Positions 50,026-59,812 are shown, counted from the first letter of the stretch. The stretch: 64,000 nucleotides of DNA from Stagnihabitans lacustris (GCF_025950525.1 NZ_JAPDGS010000005.1:1-64000), one strand, 5' to 3'. Notes: generated by a model not told the origin, from the sequence alone. Translations and numbers: made by a program.

Positions 50026-50886
50026 ATGAAGCCCGACCATCCCACGCACCGCGCGCCCACGGACGCCGCCGCCCGCAAGGCGGTGGCGCCCGTGATCTGC
50101 TATCCCACGGACAGCCTGCCCCGTCGCGACCTTGCGCCCTTTCACGCCGCGCGCGCGGGCTGGACGCTGCTGCACGAAACCCTGATCCCCGCCCGTGACG
50201 CCCGCTGTTTCGACGTGCCCGCCGGTCACTTCTTTCGCATCCTGTCGGTCGAGGGGCCGCAGGTCGGCGACCTGAACCTGTGGAACGCGCAGGATCTGGG
50301 CGAGCGGTTTTTCTCGGGCAAGACCCGCGCGTTGCATGGCACGCATCTGTCTGCGGGCGACCGGATGTGGTCGAACCTGCCCCATCTGCGCCCGCTTGCG
50401 CTGATCACCGATGACACGTTGGATTGGTATGGCTTCGACGCCTTTGGCGGGTCGGTCCATGACGTGATCGGCACGCGTTGCGATCCCTATACGCATAATC
50501 TTTTGGCGGGCGGGCAGTATCACCACTGCTGCCATTCCAACCTGACGCGGGCGCTGGCCGCCCGCACCGGCATGCCTGTGGGCCAAGCCGAACTTCATGT
50601 CCATGACGTGCTGAATGTCTTCATGTGTACGGGCTTTACCCGCGACACCGGCCAGTATTTCATGAAGGCCAGCCCCGTGCGCCCGGGCGACTACCTTGAA
50701 TTCTTTGCCGAAACCGACCTGATCGGCGCGCTTTCGGCCTGTCCGGGCGGCGATTGCTCGTCCGAACATTCCTCGGATCAGGCCGCCTGCCATCCGCTGT
50801 TGGTCCAGGTCTTCAAACCGCAAAAGGCCCCGGACGGCTGGACGCCCCCGGGACCCAATGGCTATGACCGCAGCCACGGTCTTTGA
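50026..50886 (+). CDS. DUF1989 urea carboxylase-associated family protein
   Basis: 286 residues. LHETLIPARDARCFDVPAGHFFRILSVEGPQVGDLNLWNA, GTHLSAGDRMWSNLPHLRPLALITDDTLDW, GTRCDPYTHNLLAGGQYHHCCHSNLTRAL and FFAETDLIGALSACPGGDC belong to DUF1989, encoded next to urea carboxylase or choline genes in other bacteria. The His/Cys-rich centre suggests metal binding. No urea-carboxylase gene here. AAGGAG ribosome site. Confidence 0.9.
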   Translation: MKPDHPTHRAPTDAAARKAVAPVICYPTDSLPRRDLAPFHAARAGWTLLHETLIPARDARCFDVPAGHFFRILSVEGPQVGDLNLWNAQDLGERFFSGKTRALHGTHLSAGDRMWSNLPHLRPLALITDDTLDWYGFDAFGGSVHDVIGTRCDPYTHNLLAGGQYHHCCHSNLTRALAARTGMPVGQAELHVHDVLNVFMCTGFTRDTGQYFMKASPVRPGDYLEFFAETDLIGALSACPGGDCSSEHSSDQAACHPLLVQVFKPQKAPDGWTPPGPNGYDRSHGL

Positions 50887-50937
50887 TTTCATCTTTTCTC
50901 ATATATCCCGGGGGGTGAAGGGGGGCTGGCCCCCCTT
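50887..50937. repeat. core element with GC hairpin between convergent genes
   Basis: Core TTTCATCTTTTCTCATATA (50887-50905), CCCGGGGGG, then AAGGGGGGC-tg-GCCCCCCTT (50918-50937), abutting both stop codons. Position fits a bidirectional terminator. Confidence 0.8.
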
Positions 50938-50938
50938 C

Positions 50939-51766
50939 TTACGCCAGCGCCGCTGCAACCACCTCGGCCATCGGCGTCGTTGCCCGCCCGATCAGCCGCG
51001 ACAAGGTCCGGCTGTCATCGAACAAGGCCCCGCGTGAGGCCTGGTCGTCCGAATCCGCCAGAATGGCCGCGAAACCGGCGGGCAGGCCAAAGCCCTCCAG
51101 CGCCTTGGCGTAATCGGCCGGCGGCAAAGAGACATAGCCCACCGGCTTGCCCGCCTTGGCCGACACCACCGCCGCCATCTCGGCCAGCGTAAAGGCCACA
51201 TCGCCCGCAAGCTCGTAGACCTGGCCCTGCAAGGCCTTGTCCAGCGCCACCGCGGCAATCGCCTCGGCATAATCGGCCCGCGCCGCAGCCGAAACCTTGC
51301 CCTCGCCGACCGAGCCGATCATCGCGCCGTGTTCGATCGAGGCACCCAGAGCCCCGGTGTAATTCTCGATATACCAGCCGTTGCGCAGCAGGGTGAAACC
51401 CAGGCCCGAGGCCTTCAGCGCGGCTTCGGTGCCGATATGGTCGGCCGCCAGGATCATGGGCGAGGCCTCGCCCTTCAGGATCGAGGTATAGATGACATGG
51501 CCGACCCCATGGGCCTTGGCCGCCGCGATCACTGCCTTGTGCTGGCCCACCCGGTCGTTGAAATCGTTGGACGAAATCAGCACCAGCACCGAAACGCCAG
51601 CCAGGGCGTCATGGGTCTCGGGCTTGGTATAGTCAAAGGCGCGGGCCTCGCCCTGAACCTTGGACGGGTCGCGGGCCAGGGCGATGGCTTGGCCACCCCG
51701 GGCCTTGATGGCGGCAAGGGCAAGTTGGCCAAGTTGGCCTGTGGCTCCGGTGATGGCGATGGTCAT
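50939..51766 (-). CDS. QorB/NmrA-like NAD(P)H quinone oxidoreductase
   Basis: 275 residues, atypical SDR. TIAITGATGQLGQLALAAIKARG binds NAD(P); VLVLISSNDFNDRVGQHKAVIAAAKAHGVGHVIYTSIL and TEAALKASGLGFTLLRNGWYIENY are NmrA/QorB motifs (no Tyr-Lys catalytic pair, as usual). Start ATG 51766 behind AGGAG. Divergent from an HxlR regulator, as in qorB/ytfH pairs. Confidence 0.88.
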   Translation of the reverse strand: MTIAITGATGQLGQLALAAIKARGGQAIALARDPSKVQGEARAFDYTKPETHDALAGVSVLVLISSNDFNDRVGQHKAVIAAAKAHGVGHVIYTSILKGEASPMILAADHIGTEAALKASGLGFTLLRNGWYIENYTGALGASIEHGAMIGSVGEGKVSAAARADYAEAIAAVALDKALQGQVYELAGDVAFTLAEMAAVVSAKAGKPVGYVSLPPADYAKALEGFGLPAGFAAILADSDDQASRGALFDDSRTLSRLIGRATTPMAEVVAAALA

Positions 51767-51804
51767 GATGTGCTCCTGTGCTTGACGCCCCATACCTACC
51801 TTGA

Positions 51805-51823
51805 TACTTACGAAACGGAAGTA
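51805..51823. promoter_or_regulatory. palindromic operator between qorB-like gene and HxlR gene
   Basis: TACTTACGAAACGGAAGTA is a 19-bp near-perfect palindrome (TACTTnCG-AAA-CGnAAGTA) in the 85-base divergent region. A further GTAAGTGTA lies at 51835-51843. A likely site for the HxlR protein controlling both genes. Confidence 0.65.
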
Positions 51824-51851
51824 CCCACATAAATGTAAGTGTAGCGCATAA

Positions 51852-52232
51852 ATGCACAAGCAAACCTTCGCAGATGCACAGCATTGGCCCGCCAACGTCT
51901 TGGCCCAGGATTGCCCCTCGCGGGTCATCCTGCAGCATGTCACCTCGCGCTGGGGGACGCTGATCCTGATTGCCCTGGCCGAGGACACCTTGCGCTTTGC
52001 GAACCTGCGCCGCCGCGTGCAGGGGATTTCGGAACGGATGCTGGCCCAGACGCTGCAGGTGCTGGAATCCGATGGCCTGGTCCATCGCCACGCGCATGAC
52101 GTGGTTCCGCCCCATGTCGATTACCGCCTGACGCCCCTGGGGTTCGAGGTCGCGGCCCGGGTCATCGACCTGGCCCGCTGGATCGAAGGCAACCTGGACC
52201 GGCTTAAGCAGGAGGGCCAAACCGCGCCGTGA
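51852..52232 (+). CDS. HxlR-family transcriptional regulator
   Basis: 126 residues. CPSRVILQHVTSRWGTLILIALAEDTLRFANLRRRVQGISERMLAQTLQVLESDGLVHRHAHDVVPPHVDYRLTPLGFEV is the complete HxlR winged helix, with the conserved Cys as in redox-sensing YtfH/QorR relatives. No SD; the transcript may be leaderless. Its end overlaps the convergent phosphatase gene by 29 bases. Confidence 0.92.
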   Translation: MHKQTFADAQHWPANVLAQDCPSRVILQHVTSRWGTLILIALAEDTLRFANLRRRVQGISERMLAQTLQVLESDGLVHRHAHDVVPPHVDYRLTPLGFEVAARVIDLARWIEGNLDRLKQEGQTAP

Positions 52233-52653
52233 TCCGGTCGCGGATCTGGTCGCGGGCCTGTCGATAGGCCGACAGTTTGGCGTCCCGCGTTTCGCCCAAG
52301 CCCGTCGGGTCCAGGATCGGCCAATATTCGACCTCGACATGATGGGTCCGCGTCAGTTCCAACGCCATGCGCTGACTGGCCGGAGACAGTGCGACGATCA
52401 GGTCATATTGCCCCAGATCGTCGCCCCATTGCTGCATTTCCTCGAAAGAGCGCGAGCGGTGGCGGGCAAGTTCCACCCCGATCTCGGCACAGACCGCGAT
52501 GGAAAAACCGTCGATCTCCATGTCATTCTTGACGCCCGCGGATTGGACATAGACGTCCTGGCCGTAGAATTGCTTCATCATCCCTTCGGCCATGGGCGAT
52601 CTGACCGCGTTGTGGTCACAGCAAAACAGCACAGCCGAGGGGAGTTTGCCCAT
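52204..52653 (-). CDS. low-molecular-weight protein-tyrosine-phosphatase family protein
   Basis: 149 residues. VLFCCDHNAVRSPMAEGMM contains the C-X5-R phosphate loop (Cys-Asp-His-Asn-Ala-Val-Arg) and the C-terminal YWPILDPTGLGE the general-acid Asp. The loop differs from the usual CxGNxCRS. Families of this kind include arsenate reductases. Cotranscribed with the UPF0262 gene, a pairing typical of Rhodobacterales. Confidence 0.88.
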   Translation of the reverse strand: MGKLPSAVLFCCDHNAVRSPMAEGMMKQFYGQDVYVQSAGVKNDMEIDGFSIAVCAEIGVELARHRSRSFEEMQQWGDDLGQYDLIVALSPASQRMALELTRTHHVEVEYWPILDPTGLGETRDAKLSAYRQARDQIRDRITARFGPPA

Positions 52654-52656
52654 GCC

Positions 52657-53124
52657 TCAGCCCCAATGCATGACGCAAATCAGGGTGAAAAGCCGGCGCG
52701 CGGTGGCGGTATCGACGACCGCCTTGCCCTCCAGCCGCTCTTGCAGCACCCGGGCGCCCTCGTTGTGGATGCCGCGGCGCGCCATGTCGATGGCCTCGAT
52801 CTGGCTGGGGGGCAGGCGCTTGACCGCCTCGAAATAGCTTTCGCAAATCTGGAAATAGTCCTTCACGACCTGACGGAAAGGCCCCATCGACAGGTGGAAT
52901 TCGGCCACCTGCGCGCCGTCTTCGGTGGCCACGCCGAACACCAGCCGCCCCTCGCGGACGGCAAGCGCCAGCCGGTAAGGCCCGGGAAACTCTGCCGCAC
53001 GCGGGATCGAAAAGGCGTTGTCCTCCAGCAGGTCAAAGACCGCAACCTTGCGCTCCTGGTCCACTTCGGGCGAGGGGGCGGCAAGTCCCCGGTCGTCGAT
53101 GTCGATGGCGATAAGGCGGCTCAT
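52657..53124 (-). CDS. UPF0262 family protein
   Basis: 155 residues. PSPEVDQERKVAVFDLLEDNAFSIP, LAEFHLSMGPFRQVVKDYFQICESYFEAVKRLPPSQIEAIDMARRGIHNEGARVLQERL and ARRLFTLICVMHWG match UPF0262 closely. Start ATG 53124 (AAGGAA) overlaps the stop of the upstream GIY-YIG gene by four bases. Function unknown. Confidence 0.95.
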   Translation of the reverse strand: MSRLIAIDIDDRGLAAPSPEVDQERKVAVFDLLEDNAFSIPRAAEFPGPYRLALAVREGRLVFGVATEDGAQVAEFHLSMGPFRQVVKDYFQICESYFEAVKRLPPSQIEAIDMARRGIHNEGARVLQERLEGKAVVDTATARRLFTLICVMHWG

Positions 53125-53999
53125 GACGCGGTTTCCTTCACTTCCCAAGCGGCATAGGTCAAGCCGCTTGCATCGTGTTTCCAGTCCAGTCTTCCGTTGG
53201 CCGTGCGACCATGGCAAACGGCTGCCGCTGCCGAAGGGCTGTCGAATTTGTAGTCCTTGGCAAAGGTCGCTGAGGCCCCAGCGGGTTGCAAGACACCATC
53301 CGACACCCGTTTCTCGCGCAGCGCCTCATAGGCGCCGGGCGCCGCCGTCTTTGCCTCCCAACTGCCCCGGGCCTGACTTCCGTGCAGCACAACAAACGCC
53401 CCTTCCAGCAACCGGGCATGCGCCTCGATGCCGTGCTTTCGGTTGACCAGGGTCAAGGCCGGGGCCGCTGCCGATTGCTGCGGCGGAAGGGCGGCGGCCT
53501 TGTCGGTCAGAACATCGACGCCCAGGGCCGGAAGCACGACGTCCAGGGTATCAAGGAATTCCATCATGCTTGCGACAGCTGCCTCGGACAGTTTGGTCGT
53601 CGTGCCGCCCGTGCCGTTTTCCAAAACCACGGCCTTGGCCGTTCTGGCTTTTTCGATCAGCAAACTCTCCAGAAAGGTGACGTGAGCCCGGTGAAAATCA
53701 TTGGCCACGGTCGTGATCAAAATGGCGGTCTCCCACCAATCCTTTGCCGCGACATGATCCCCGATCCGTTTTGCCAACGTCTCGGCTTGCCCAATATAAG
53801 CCGTGCGGATCTGGTCTTTGTGCCCCAACAAGATATACAGCCCGACATGTTGCGCTTCCGCCCTTTGCAAGGCCGCAACGATCTGCGTTCTTGGGGCCTT
53901 CAACACATGGCCGGTCCAGCCGAACATGCGCGCCGTCACAATCTGATCCGGCTTGCCGTTGACAAAGAACAGCTCCAGCGACTTACCGAAGCCCATCAT
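53121..53999 (-). CDS. GIY-YIG nuclease with C-terminal DUF4357
   Basis: 292 residues. HVGLYILLGHKDQIRTAYIGQAETLAKRIGDH (about 50-80) is a GIY-YIG core with Arg and a following Glu, FLESLLIEKA. Residues about 200-285 fit DUF4357 (VVLHGSQARGSWEAK ... WKHDASGLTYAAWEV). The start overlaps the end of hisD by 17 bases and its own stop overlaps UPF0262. It sits inside a run that in related genomes goes directly from hisD to UPF0262, so it looks inserted. Nuclease role and substrate not known. Confidence 0.85.
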   Translation of the reverse strand: MMGFGKSLELFFVNGKPDQIVTARMFGWTGHVLKAPRTQIVAALQRAEAQHVGLYILLGHKDQIRTAYIGQAETLAKRIGDHVAAKDWWETAILITTVANDFHRAHVTFLESLLIEKARTAKAVVLENGTGGTTTKLSEAAVASMMEFLDTLDVVLPALGVDVLTDKAAALPPQQSAAAPALTLVNRKHGIEAHARLLEGAFVVLHGSQARGSWEAKTAAPGAYEALREKRVSDGVLQPAGASATFAKDYKFDSPSAAAAVCHGRTANGRLDWKHDASGLTYAAWEVKETAS

Positions 54000-55296
54000 C
54001 GCCCCCGTTCAACCGGTCCAGCCTTGCCCGCACCGACAGCCCATGGGCCTGCAGGCTTTCGGAAATCGCCAGCCTTTCGGCGTTGGGCCCGATGGCCGCC
54101 AGCGCGCCGGGCGTCATCTTGGCCAAGGTTGTGCGTTTAAGGAAATCCATCACCGAAAGCCCCGAAGAGAACCGCGCAGACCGTGCCGTGGGCAGCACAT
54201 GGTTCGGCCCGCCGATGTAATCACCGATCGCCTCGGGCGTATAGGCCCCCAGAAAGATCGCGCCCGCATGGGTGATCTGCGCCGACAAGGCCTCCGGGTC
54301 GGCCACGCACAGCTCCAGATGTTCGGGCGCCACGCGGTTGGACAGGGCCGCGGCCTCGGCCAAATCGCGCACCACGATGACCGCGCCGTTCTGCGCCCAA
54401 GAGGCCCCCGCAATGGCGCGCCGCTCCAGCGTCTCCAGCCTTTTGGCCACGGCCGCGGCCACCGCGCGACCAAAAGCGGCATCGGTCGTCACAAGGATCG
54501 ACTGCGCGCTTTCGTCATGTTCGGCCTGGGACAACAGGTCCAAGGCGATCCAGTCCGGGTCGTTGTCGGCGTCCGCAATCACCAGGATTTCCGACGGCCC
54601 CGCGATCATGTCGATGCCCACGCGGCCAAAGACCCGCCGCTTGGCCGCCGCCACATAGGCATTGCCCGGCCCGGTGATCTTGTCGACAGGGGCGATGCTT
54701 TCGGTGCCATAGGCCAGGGCCGCAATCGCCTGAGCGCCGCCGATCCGGTAGATCTCGTCCACCCCGGCGATCTGGGCGGCCAACAAAACCAGCGGGTTCA
54801 CCACGCCGCCGGGCGTCGGACACACCACCGCCAACCGTTTGACGCCTGCCACCTTGGCCGGAATGGCGTTCATCAAGACCGAGGAGGGATAGCTTGCCTG
54901 CCCCCCCGGCACGTAAAGCCCGGCAGCCGTTACCGGCGTCCAGCGCCAGCCCAAGGTGGCGCCGATCTCGTCGGTCCACAGCGCATCTTCGGGCATCTGA
55001 CGCGCGTGATAGGCGCGGATGCGGTCGGCCGCCATCTCCAGCGCCGCGCGGTCCTCATGGCTGACCTTGGCCACTTCTGCCGCGATTTCGGCCTTGGAGA
55101 ACGTCAGCGCCCCCAACTCCAACCGGTCAAAGCGCGCTGTCAATTCGCGCAAGGCCTTGTCGCCGCGCGCCCGGACATCGGCGATGATGACCGCGACCGC
55201 CTGGTCGACATCCTCGGCCTCTTCGCGCTTCATGCCCAAAAGAGCCGTAAACTTGGCGTCGAAATCTGCGTCAAAGGTCGAAAGGAACATGGGCAT
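53983..55296 (-). CDS. hisD: histidinol dehydrogenase
   Basis: 437 residues. TAAGLYVPGGQASYPSSVLMNAIPAKVAGVKR, KITGPGNAYVAAAKRRVFGRVGIDMIAGPSEILVIAD and LSQAEHDESAQSILVT are the signature regions; the zinc/base His residues occur in QAEHDE and APEHLEL. Catalyses the last two steps of histidine synthesis with NAD+. GGAGG upstream of ATG 55296. hisC is about 37 kb away. Confidence 0.97.
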   Translation of the reverse strand: MPMFLSTFDADFDAKFTALLGMKREEAEDVDQAVAVIIADVRARGDKALRELTARFDRLELGALTFSKAEIAAEVAKVSHEDRAALEMAADRIRAYHARQMPEDALWTDEIGATLGWRWTPVTAAGLYVPGGQASYPSSVLMNAIPAKVAGVKRLAVVCPTPGGVVNPLVLLAAQIAGVDEIYRIGGAQAIAALAYGTESIAPVDKITGPGNAYVAAAKRRVFGRVGIDMIAGPSEILVIADADNDPDWIALDLLSQAEHDESAQSILVTTDAAFGRAVAAAVAKRLETLERRAIAGASWAQNGAVIVVRDLAEAAALSNRVAPEHLELCVADPEALSAQITHAGAIFLGAYTPEAIGDYIGGPNHVLPTARSARFSSGLSVMDFLKRTTLAKMTPGALAAIGPNAERLAISESLQAHGLSVRARLDRLNGGDDGLR

Positions 55297-55349
55297 GGGG
55301 CAAACCTCCGCTTTGTGCCTGCATAACGCTGCACCTGCGGCATCGCAAG

Positions 55350-55399
55350 CCGGGGGGCCAGCCCCCCAACCCCCCCGGGATATTTATGAAAAGATGAAA
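55350..55399. repeat. core element with GC hairpin
   Basis: GGGGGGC-ca-GCCCCCC (55352-55367), then CCCGGGATATTTATGAAAAG and ATGAAA to 55399. Follows the upstream side of hisD and is the mirror of the copy that starts 19 bases later. Confidence 0.75.
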
Positions 55400-55417
55400 G
55401 ACGACAGGCGCGCGCGG

Positions 55418-55518
55418 TTTCATCTGTTCCTAAATACCCCCGCCGGAGGCTCTTTGAGCGCAAGGGCTTCAGCCCGCCAAGCGAGGCAAAGGCTTGCGCC
55501 GCAGGCGCGCTATTGGGT
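55418..55518. repeat. composite intergenic element, form II
   Basis: Core TTTCATCTGTTCCTAAATA, CCCCGCCGGAGGC, hairpin-prone part, GAGGCAAA-N2-CTTGCGCCG and GGGTCA. It matches the order of 10410-10525. Its end supplies the final codons and stop of the GlxA-type regulator (stop at 55510). Confidence 0.6.
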
Positions 55519-56535
55519 CAGGGGCTCTGCGCCGCCGAAATGCGAGAAGCGATAGGGGGAAAGCCCGTATTTCTTGCGGAACGACTTGGAGAAATGCGAG
55601 GCCGAGGCGAAACCGCAGGCCACGGCGACCTCTGTCACCTTCATGTCGGTTTCCGACAAAAGCGCGCGCCCCCGCGCCAGACGCAGGTCGTTCATATAGC
55701 GCACCGGGGTCACGTTCAGGTGGGTGGCAAACAGCCGTTCGATCTGGCGGCGCGACAGGTTCAGATGGGCGGCGCAGGCGTCCAGGTCAAAGGGCTCTTC
55801 GATGCGGGCCTCAAGGAAGGCCGCTGCTTGCAACAGCTTTTCATGCCTTGTGCCCAGACGCGCGGCCAGTGAGGTCGTCTGTTGATCGGCCTCGTCCCGG
55901 CGCTGGGTCAGAAGGCACATGTTCATGACACCTTGCGCCAGTTCCGCGCCATAACGGTCGGCGATGATCTTCAGCATCAGGTCGGCGGCGGCCACCCCGC
56001 CTGCGCAAGACATCACCCGGTCGTCGATGCAAAACACCTGACGCGCCGGGGGAAGGTCGGGGTGCAGCTCGGCAAAGGCCGGGATATTGTCCCAATGCAG
56101 CGTGAAGCGCCGCCCCTTCAGGATGCCCGCCGTGGCCAAAGCATAGGCCCCGGTGCAAAGCCCGCCCACAATCCGCCCCCGCCGCCAGAGGCCACGCAGC
56201 CAATCCCCCAAGGCGCCCGTGGCCTTGCCCTCGGGCTCCACCCCCGAGATCACCAGCACCAGCCCCTCGGGTTGCGCCTCTACCCAAGGCCCGTCCACCA
56301 TGATCGGCACGCCGTTCGAACAGGCGACGGGCGCGCCATCATCGGACAGGACCTGCCAGCGAAACAGCATCTGCCCGGTCAGCTGATTGGCCATCCGCAA
56401 AGGCTCGATCGCCGAGGAAAAGGCCAGCATGGTGAACTTGGGCAGCAGCACAAAGCTGACCATCAGCGCCCGGCCCTGGGCCTGCAGCGTCACATGGGCC
56501 GCCCCTTTGGAGACGAATTTCGCGGTGTCATTCAT
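55510..56535 (-). CDS. GlxA-type AraC-family transcriptional regulator
   Basis: 341 residues. N-terminal DJ-1/PfpI-like domain (FVLLPKFTMLAFSSAIEPLRMAN; GGLCTGAYALATAGILKGRRFTLHW) and C-terminal AraC HTH pair (LDACAAHLNLSRRQIERLFATHLNVTPVRYMNDLRLARGRALL; VTEVAVACGFASASHFSKSFRKKYGLSPYRFSHF). Members sense amino-acid or carnitine/choline-related compounds (ArgR, CdhR, GbdR); ligand not deducible. DUF1989 4.6 kb away is sometimes part of such circuits. Confidence 0.9.
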   Translation of the reverse strand: MNDTAKFVSKGAAHVTLQAQGRALMVSFVLLPKFTMLAFSSAIEPLRMANQLTGQMLFRWQVLSDDGAPVACSNGVPIMVDGPWVEAQPEGLVLVISGVEPEGKATGALGDWLRGLWRRGRIVGGLCTGAYALATAGILKGRRFTLHWDNIPAFAELHPDLPPARQVFCIDDRVMSCAGGVAAADLMLKIIADRYGAELAQGVMNMCLLTQRRDEADQQTTSLAARLGTRHEKLLQAAAFLEARIEEPFDLDACAAHLNLSRRQIERLFATHLNVTPVRYMNDLRLARGRALLSETDMKVTEVAVACGFASASHFSKSFRKKYGLSPYRFSHFGGAEPLTQ

Positions 56536-56629
56536 GATGGCAGATTACCACAGTCCCGGGTGACTGCCACCTGCCCAAAGGGGCAGATGCGTCATTTTCC
56601 GGTGACTGCGTCGTTTTTGGGCGGGTATC

Positions 56630-58348
56630 TCAGTCCCGCTTGCCCGCAAAGCGCGTTTGCCAGTCGGTGCGCTCCTCATCCGTGATCTTGCGGAAGAGGT
56701 TCTCGGGCACCGTGAAGCCATGACCCGCAGGCAGGACCCGCATCGCATGGGCCATATCCTCGGGCCAGGACCAGTCGTCGCAATTCAGCGCGGTCATCAT
56801 GGTTTGCGCCGCGTCCGGGATGAAAGGCGCCGACAGGACCGCATAAAGCCGGATCAGGTTGAACGAGAGCCGGATCATCGCCTGCGCCCGCTCGGGGTCG
56901 GTTTTGACGACCGTCCAGGGGGCGGCGGATTGCAGATATTCGTTGCCCGCAACCCAGATGGCGCGGAGTTCAGCGGCGGCCTTGCGGACCTCCATCTGGG
57001 CCATCAGCGCCTCGTAATCCCGCACGCGCGCGCCGAGGTCTGCGATCAGCGCGGTTTCCTGCGGGCCAAAGGCGCCGCCCGCCGGGATATCATCGCCGAA
57101 TTTCGACTTGGCAAATTTGGTCACGCGAGAGACGAGGTTGCCCAGCACATCGGCCAAGTCCTTGTTCACGCTCGCCTGGAAATTCTCCCAGGTGAATTCG
57201 GCGTCAGAGGTCTCCGGCGCGTGCGAAAGCAACCACCAGCGCCAGTAATCCGCCGGCAGGATCGACAAAGCCTGATCCATGAAGACCCCCCGCCCCCGCG
57301 AGGTCGAGAATTGGCCGCCGTCATAGTTCAGATAGTTGAAGCTTTTCAGGTAGTCGACCAGCTTCCAGGGCTCGCCTGACCCAAGGATCGTGGCCGGGAA
57401 GGACAGGGTATGGAAGGGGACGTTGTCCTTGCCCATGAACTGGTAATAGGTCACGTCGCTTGCGCCCTTGTCAGTCCGCCACCAACGCTCCCAGGCGGTA
57501 TCGTCCAGCCCGTTCGCATCGGCCCATTCGGCGGTGCCGGCGATATATTCGATGGGCGCGTCGAACCAGACGTAAAAGACCTTGCCTTCCATCCCCGGCC
57601 AGGGCTGATCGCCCTTCTTGACCGGGATGCCCCAATGCAGGTCACGCGTGATGCCGCGGTCTTGCAGCCCGTCGCCGTCGTTCAGCCACTTTTTCGCAAT
57701 CGAGGTCGTCAGGATCGGCCAGTCGGTCTTGCTATCAATCCAGGCCTCCAGCTTGTCCTTCAAGGCGCGCTGCATCAGATACAGGTGCTTGGTTTCCCGC
57801 AGCTCCAGGTTGGTCGAGCCCGAAACGGTCGAGCGCGGGTTGATCAGGTCGGTCGGGTCCAGCTGCTTGGTGCAATTGTCGCATTGGTCGCCGCGCGCCG
57901 AGTCAAAGCCGCAATTCGGGCAGGTGCCCTCGATATAGCGGTCGGGCAGGAAGCGGTTGTCATCGACCGAAAAGATCATCTTTTCCGTGACTTCGCGGAT
58001 CAGGCCCTGATCGGCCAGACGGCCCGCGAAGGCCTGCGTCAGCTTGTGATTGCGCTGTGAGGAGCTGCGGCCGAAGTGGTCAAACGACAGCCGAAAGCCG
58101 CGGGCGATCTCGGCCTGGACCTCATGCATTTCGGCGCAATATTCGGCCACGGGCTTGCCCGCCTTGGCCGCCGCAAGCTCGGCCGGGGTGCCGTGTTCGT
58201 CGGTGGCACAGATGAACATGACCTCGTGCCCACGCGCCCGGTTATAGCGGGCGAACAGGTCGGCCGGCAGCTGGCTGCCCACCAGATTGCCCAGATGCTT
58301 GATCCCGTTGATATAGGGAATGGCGGAAGTGATCAGAACCCGAGCCAT
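56630..58348 (-). CDS. metG: methionyl-tRNA synthetase
   Basis: 572 residues. [20 protein letters not shown] includes the HIGH-type motif [21 protein letters not shown] is a four-Cys zinc knuckle; [15 protein letters not shown] is the KMSKS loop in its STSRG form; the helical anticodon-binding domain lies in [20 protein letters not shown] onwards. ATG 58348 with AGAGG; an in-frame upstream extension is not coding in style. Confidence 0.97.
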   Translation of the reverse strand: MARVLITSAIPYINGIKHLGNLVGSQLPADLFARYNRARGHEVMFICATDEHGTPAELAAAKAGKPVAEYCAEMHEVQAEIARGFRLSFDHFGRSSSQRNHKLTQAFAGRLADQGLIREVTEKMIFSVDDNRFLPDRYIEGTCPNCGFDSARGDQCDNCTKQLDPTDLINPRSTVSGSTNLELRETKHLYLMQRALKDKLEAWIDSKTDWPILTTSIAKKWLNDGDGLQDRGITRDLHWGIPVKKGDQPWPGMEGKVFYVWFDAPIEYIAGTAEWADANGLDDTAWERWWRTDKGASDVTYYQFMGKDNVPFHTLSFPATILGSGEPWKLVDYLKSFNYLNYDGGQFSTSRGRGVFMDQALSILPADYWRWWLLSHAPETSDAEFTWENFQASVNKDLADVLGNLVSRVTKFAKSKFGDDIPAGGAFGPQETALIADLGARVRDYEALMAQMEVRKAAAELRAIWVAGNEYLQSAAPWTVVKTDPERAQAMIRLSFNLIRLYAVLSAPFIPDAAQTMMTALNCDDWSWPEDMAHAMRVLPAGHGFTVPENLFRKITDEERTDWQTRFAGKRD

Positions 58349-58462
58349 GATGCGCCTCTTTCGATGGATGGTTTCCCATAGCGCAACGCTTTGCCCCGCG
58401 CCAGACGCTTGCACCAAGACCTGCGCGGGCGTAGCCTTTGGGGATGCAACCCGGGGGATGTC

Positions 58463-59020
58463 ATGGCCAGCGCCAAGGAAGACAGCCTGCTTCTGGACGT
58501 CAGCGATCTGGCCTCGGGCCTGTCGCAGCTGATCAAACTGTGCAAACCTCTGGTCGCCGCGAAAGGCGCCTCGATTGATGCGGCCAAGCTGCGGTCGGTG
58601 GGGATGAAGTCGCGCAAGCTGATTGCGGGCAGCCTGGACCTGGTCGAACTTTATGACGACGGGGTCAATGACAAGACCAAGGCGCGGGCGCTTTGGGCGC
58701 AGGGCGCGATGGAGGAGCTGATCGTGCTGGATGACGCGCTGGCGGCGGGCCTGCGCGCCGCCCGGTTCGACCCGCTGCGCGAGCCGGCCCGGGTGGTCAA
58801 GGCGCTGAAGGCGGCCAATACGGCGGCGGGCCGCCCCTCTTGGGCAAAGCCCAAGGTGGCGGCCCTGGCCAAGGCCCTGCCGCAGGGCGGCGACCTGGAA
58901 GCCGAGACGCTGTATTGCGGGATAGACGCCCGCAATATTGCCTCTTTTCCGCTGTTGATCGTGGTCTTCTCGCTGCACAAATGGATGAAGACCGAACTGA
59001 CCCGCCTGCCGAACCTTTAG
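58463..59020 (+). CDS. hypothetical helical protein
   Basis: 185 residues, no signal peptide. [45 protein letters not shown] and [54 protein letters not shown] are helix-rich; [16 protein letters not shown] near the C-terminus is hydrophobic. GGGGG upstream of ATG 58463. No family recognised. Convergent with the SDR gene, 2 bases apart. Confidence 0.65.
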   Translation: MASAKEDSLLLDVSDLASGLSQLIKLCKPLVAAKGASIDAAKLRSVGMKSRKLIAGSLDLVELYDDGVNDKTKARALWAQGAMEELIVLDDALAAGLRAARFDPLREPARVVKALKAANTAAGRPSWAKPKVAALAKALPQGGDLEAETLYCGIDARNIASFPLLIVVFSLHKWMKTELTRLPNL

Positions 59021-59022
59021 GC

Positions 59023-59754
59023 CTATTGCGCGGTATAACCGCCATCGACCAGGTGATAACTGCCCGAAATGAACGAGGCCTGATCCGACAAAAGGAACAG
59101 CGTCAGCGCCGAAACCTCGGATGGCAGGCCAAGGCGGCCGATGGGATGGGCCGCGACCAGACCCGCCTTGGCCTCCGGGGGCAGGGCCTGCAGCAAGGGC
59201 GTCTCGATGAAGGCGGGGCCGACGGCGTTCACCCGGATGCCCTTGGCCGAATATTCTATGGCGGCCACCTTGGTCAGACCCAAAAGCGCATGTTTGGCCG
59301 CCGTATAGGCGCAGGCCCCGGCAAACCCGACCGACCCCAGGATCGAGGCCATGTTGACGATGGCGCCGCCCTTGGTCATCGCCGGAATGGCAAAGCGCAT
59401 CCCGTAAAAGACGCCGTTCAGGTTGACGTCGATCACCTTGCGCCAGCCGTCCAGCGGATAGTCCCCGACCGAGGCGAGGGGGCCGCCGATCCCCGCATTG
59501 TTCACCAGAAGGTCCAGCCTGCCGCCCCAGGCGACCGTATCGGCCACCAGCTTTTCGACCGTGTCCGCATCGCTGACATCGCCGCCCATGGCCTTGCCGC
59601 CGCACTCTGCAGCCACCGCCTCTGCGCGGGCCAGGTCCATGTCCTGCACCACGACCTTCGCGCCCGAAGCCGCCAGGTCGCGCGCAATCGCCGCTCCGAT
59701 GCCCGATCCCGCCCCTGTCACGATTGCCACTTTACCGTCGAATCTCAGGTCCAT
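59023..59754 (-). CDS. short-chain dehydrogenase/reductase
   Basis: 243 residues. TGAGSGIG cofactor motif, [11 protein letters not shown], the catalytic SILGSVGF Ser, and YTAAKHAL (Tyr-x-x-x-Lys). Acid [11 protein letters not shown] after strand 2 suggests NAD rather than NADP. C-terminal [21 protein letters not shown] upstream. Substrate not deducible. Confidence 0.93.
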   Translation of the reverse strand: MDLRFDGKVAIVTGAGSGIGAAIARDLAASGAKVVVQDMDLARAEAVAAECGGKAMGGDVSDADTVEKLVADTVAWGGRLDLLVNNAGIGGPLASVGDYPLDGWRKVIDVNLNGVFYGMRFAIPAMTKGGAIVNMASILGSVGFAGACAYTAAKHALLGLTKVAAIEYSAKGIRVNAVGPAFIETPLLQALPPEAKAGLVAAHPIGRLGLPSEVSALTLFLLSDQASFISGSYHLVDGGYTAQ

Positions 59755-59812
59755 TCTGGCCTCCTTGGGTTACGGGTCAGTCTTGGACCCTTTTGCAGGC
59801 CTTCGCCTTGAT

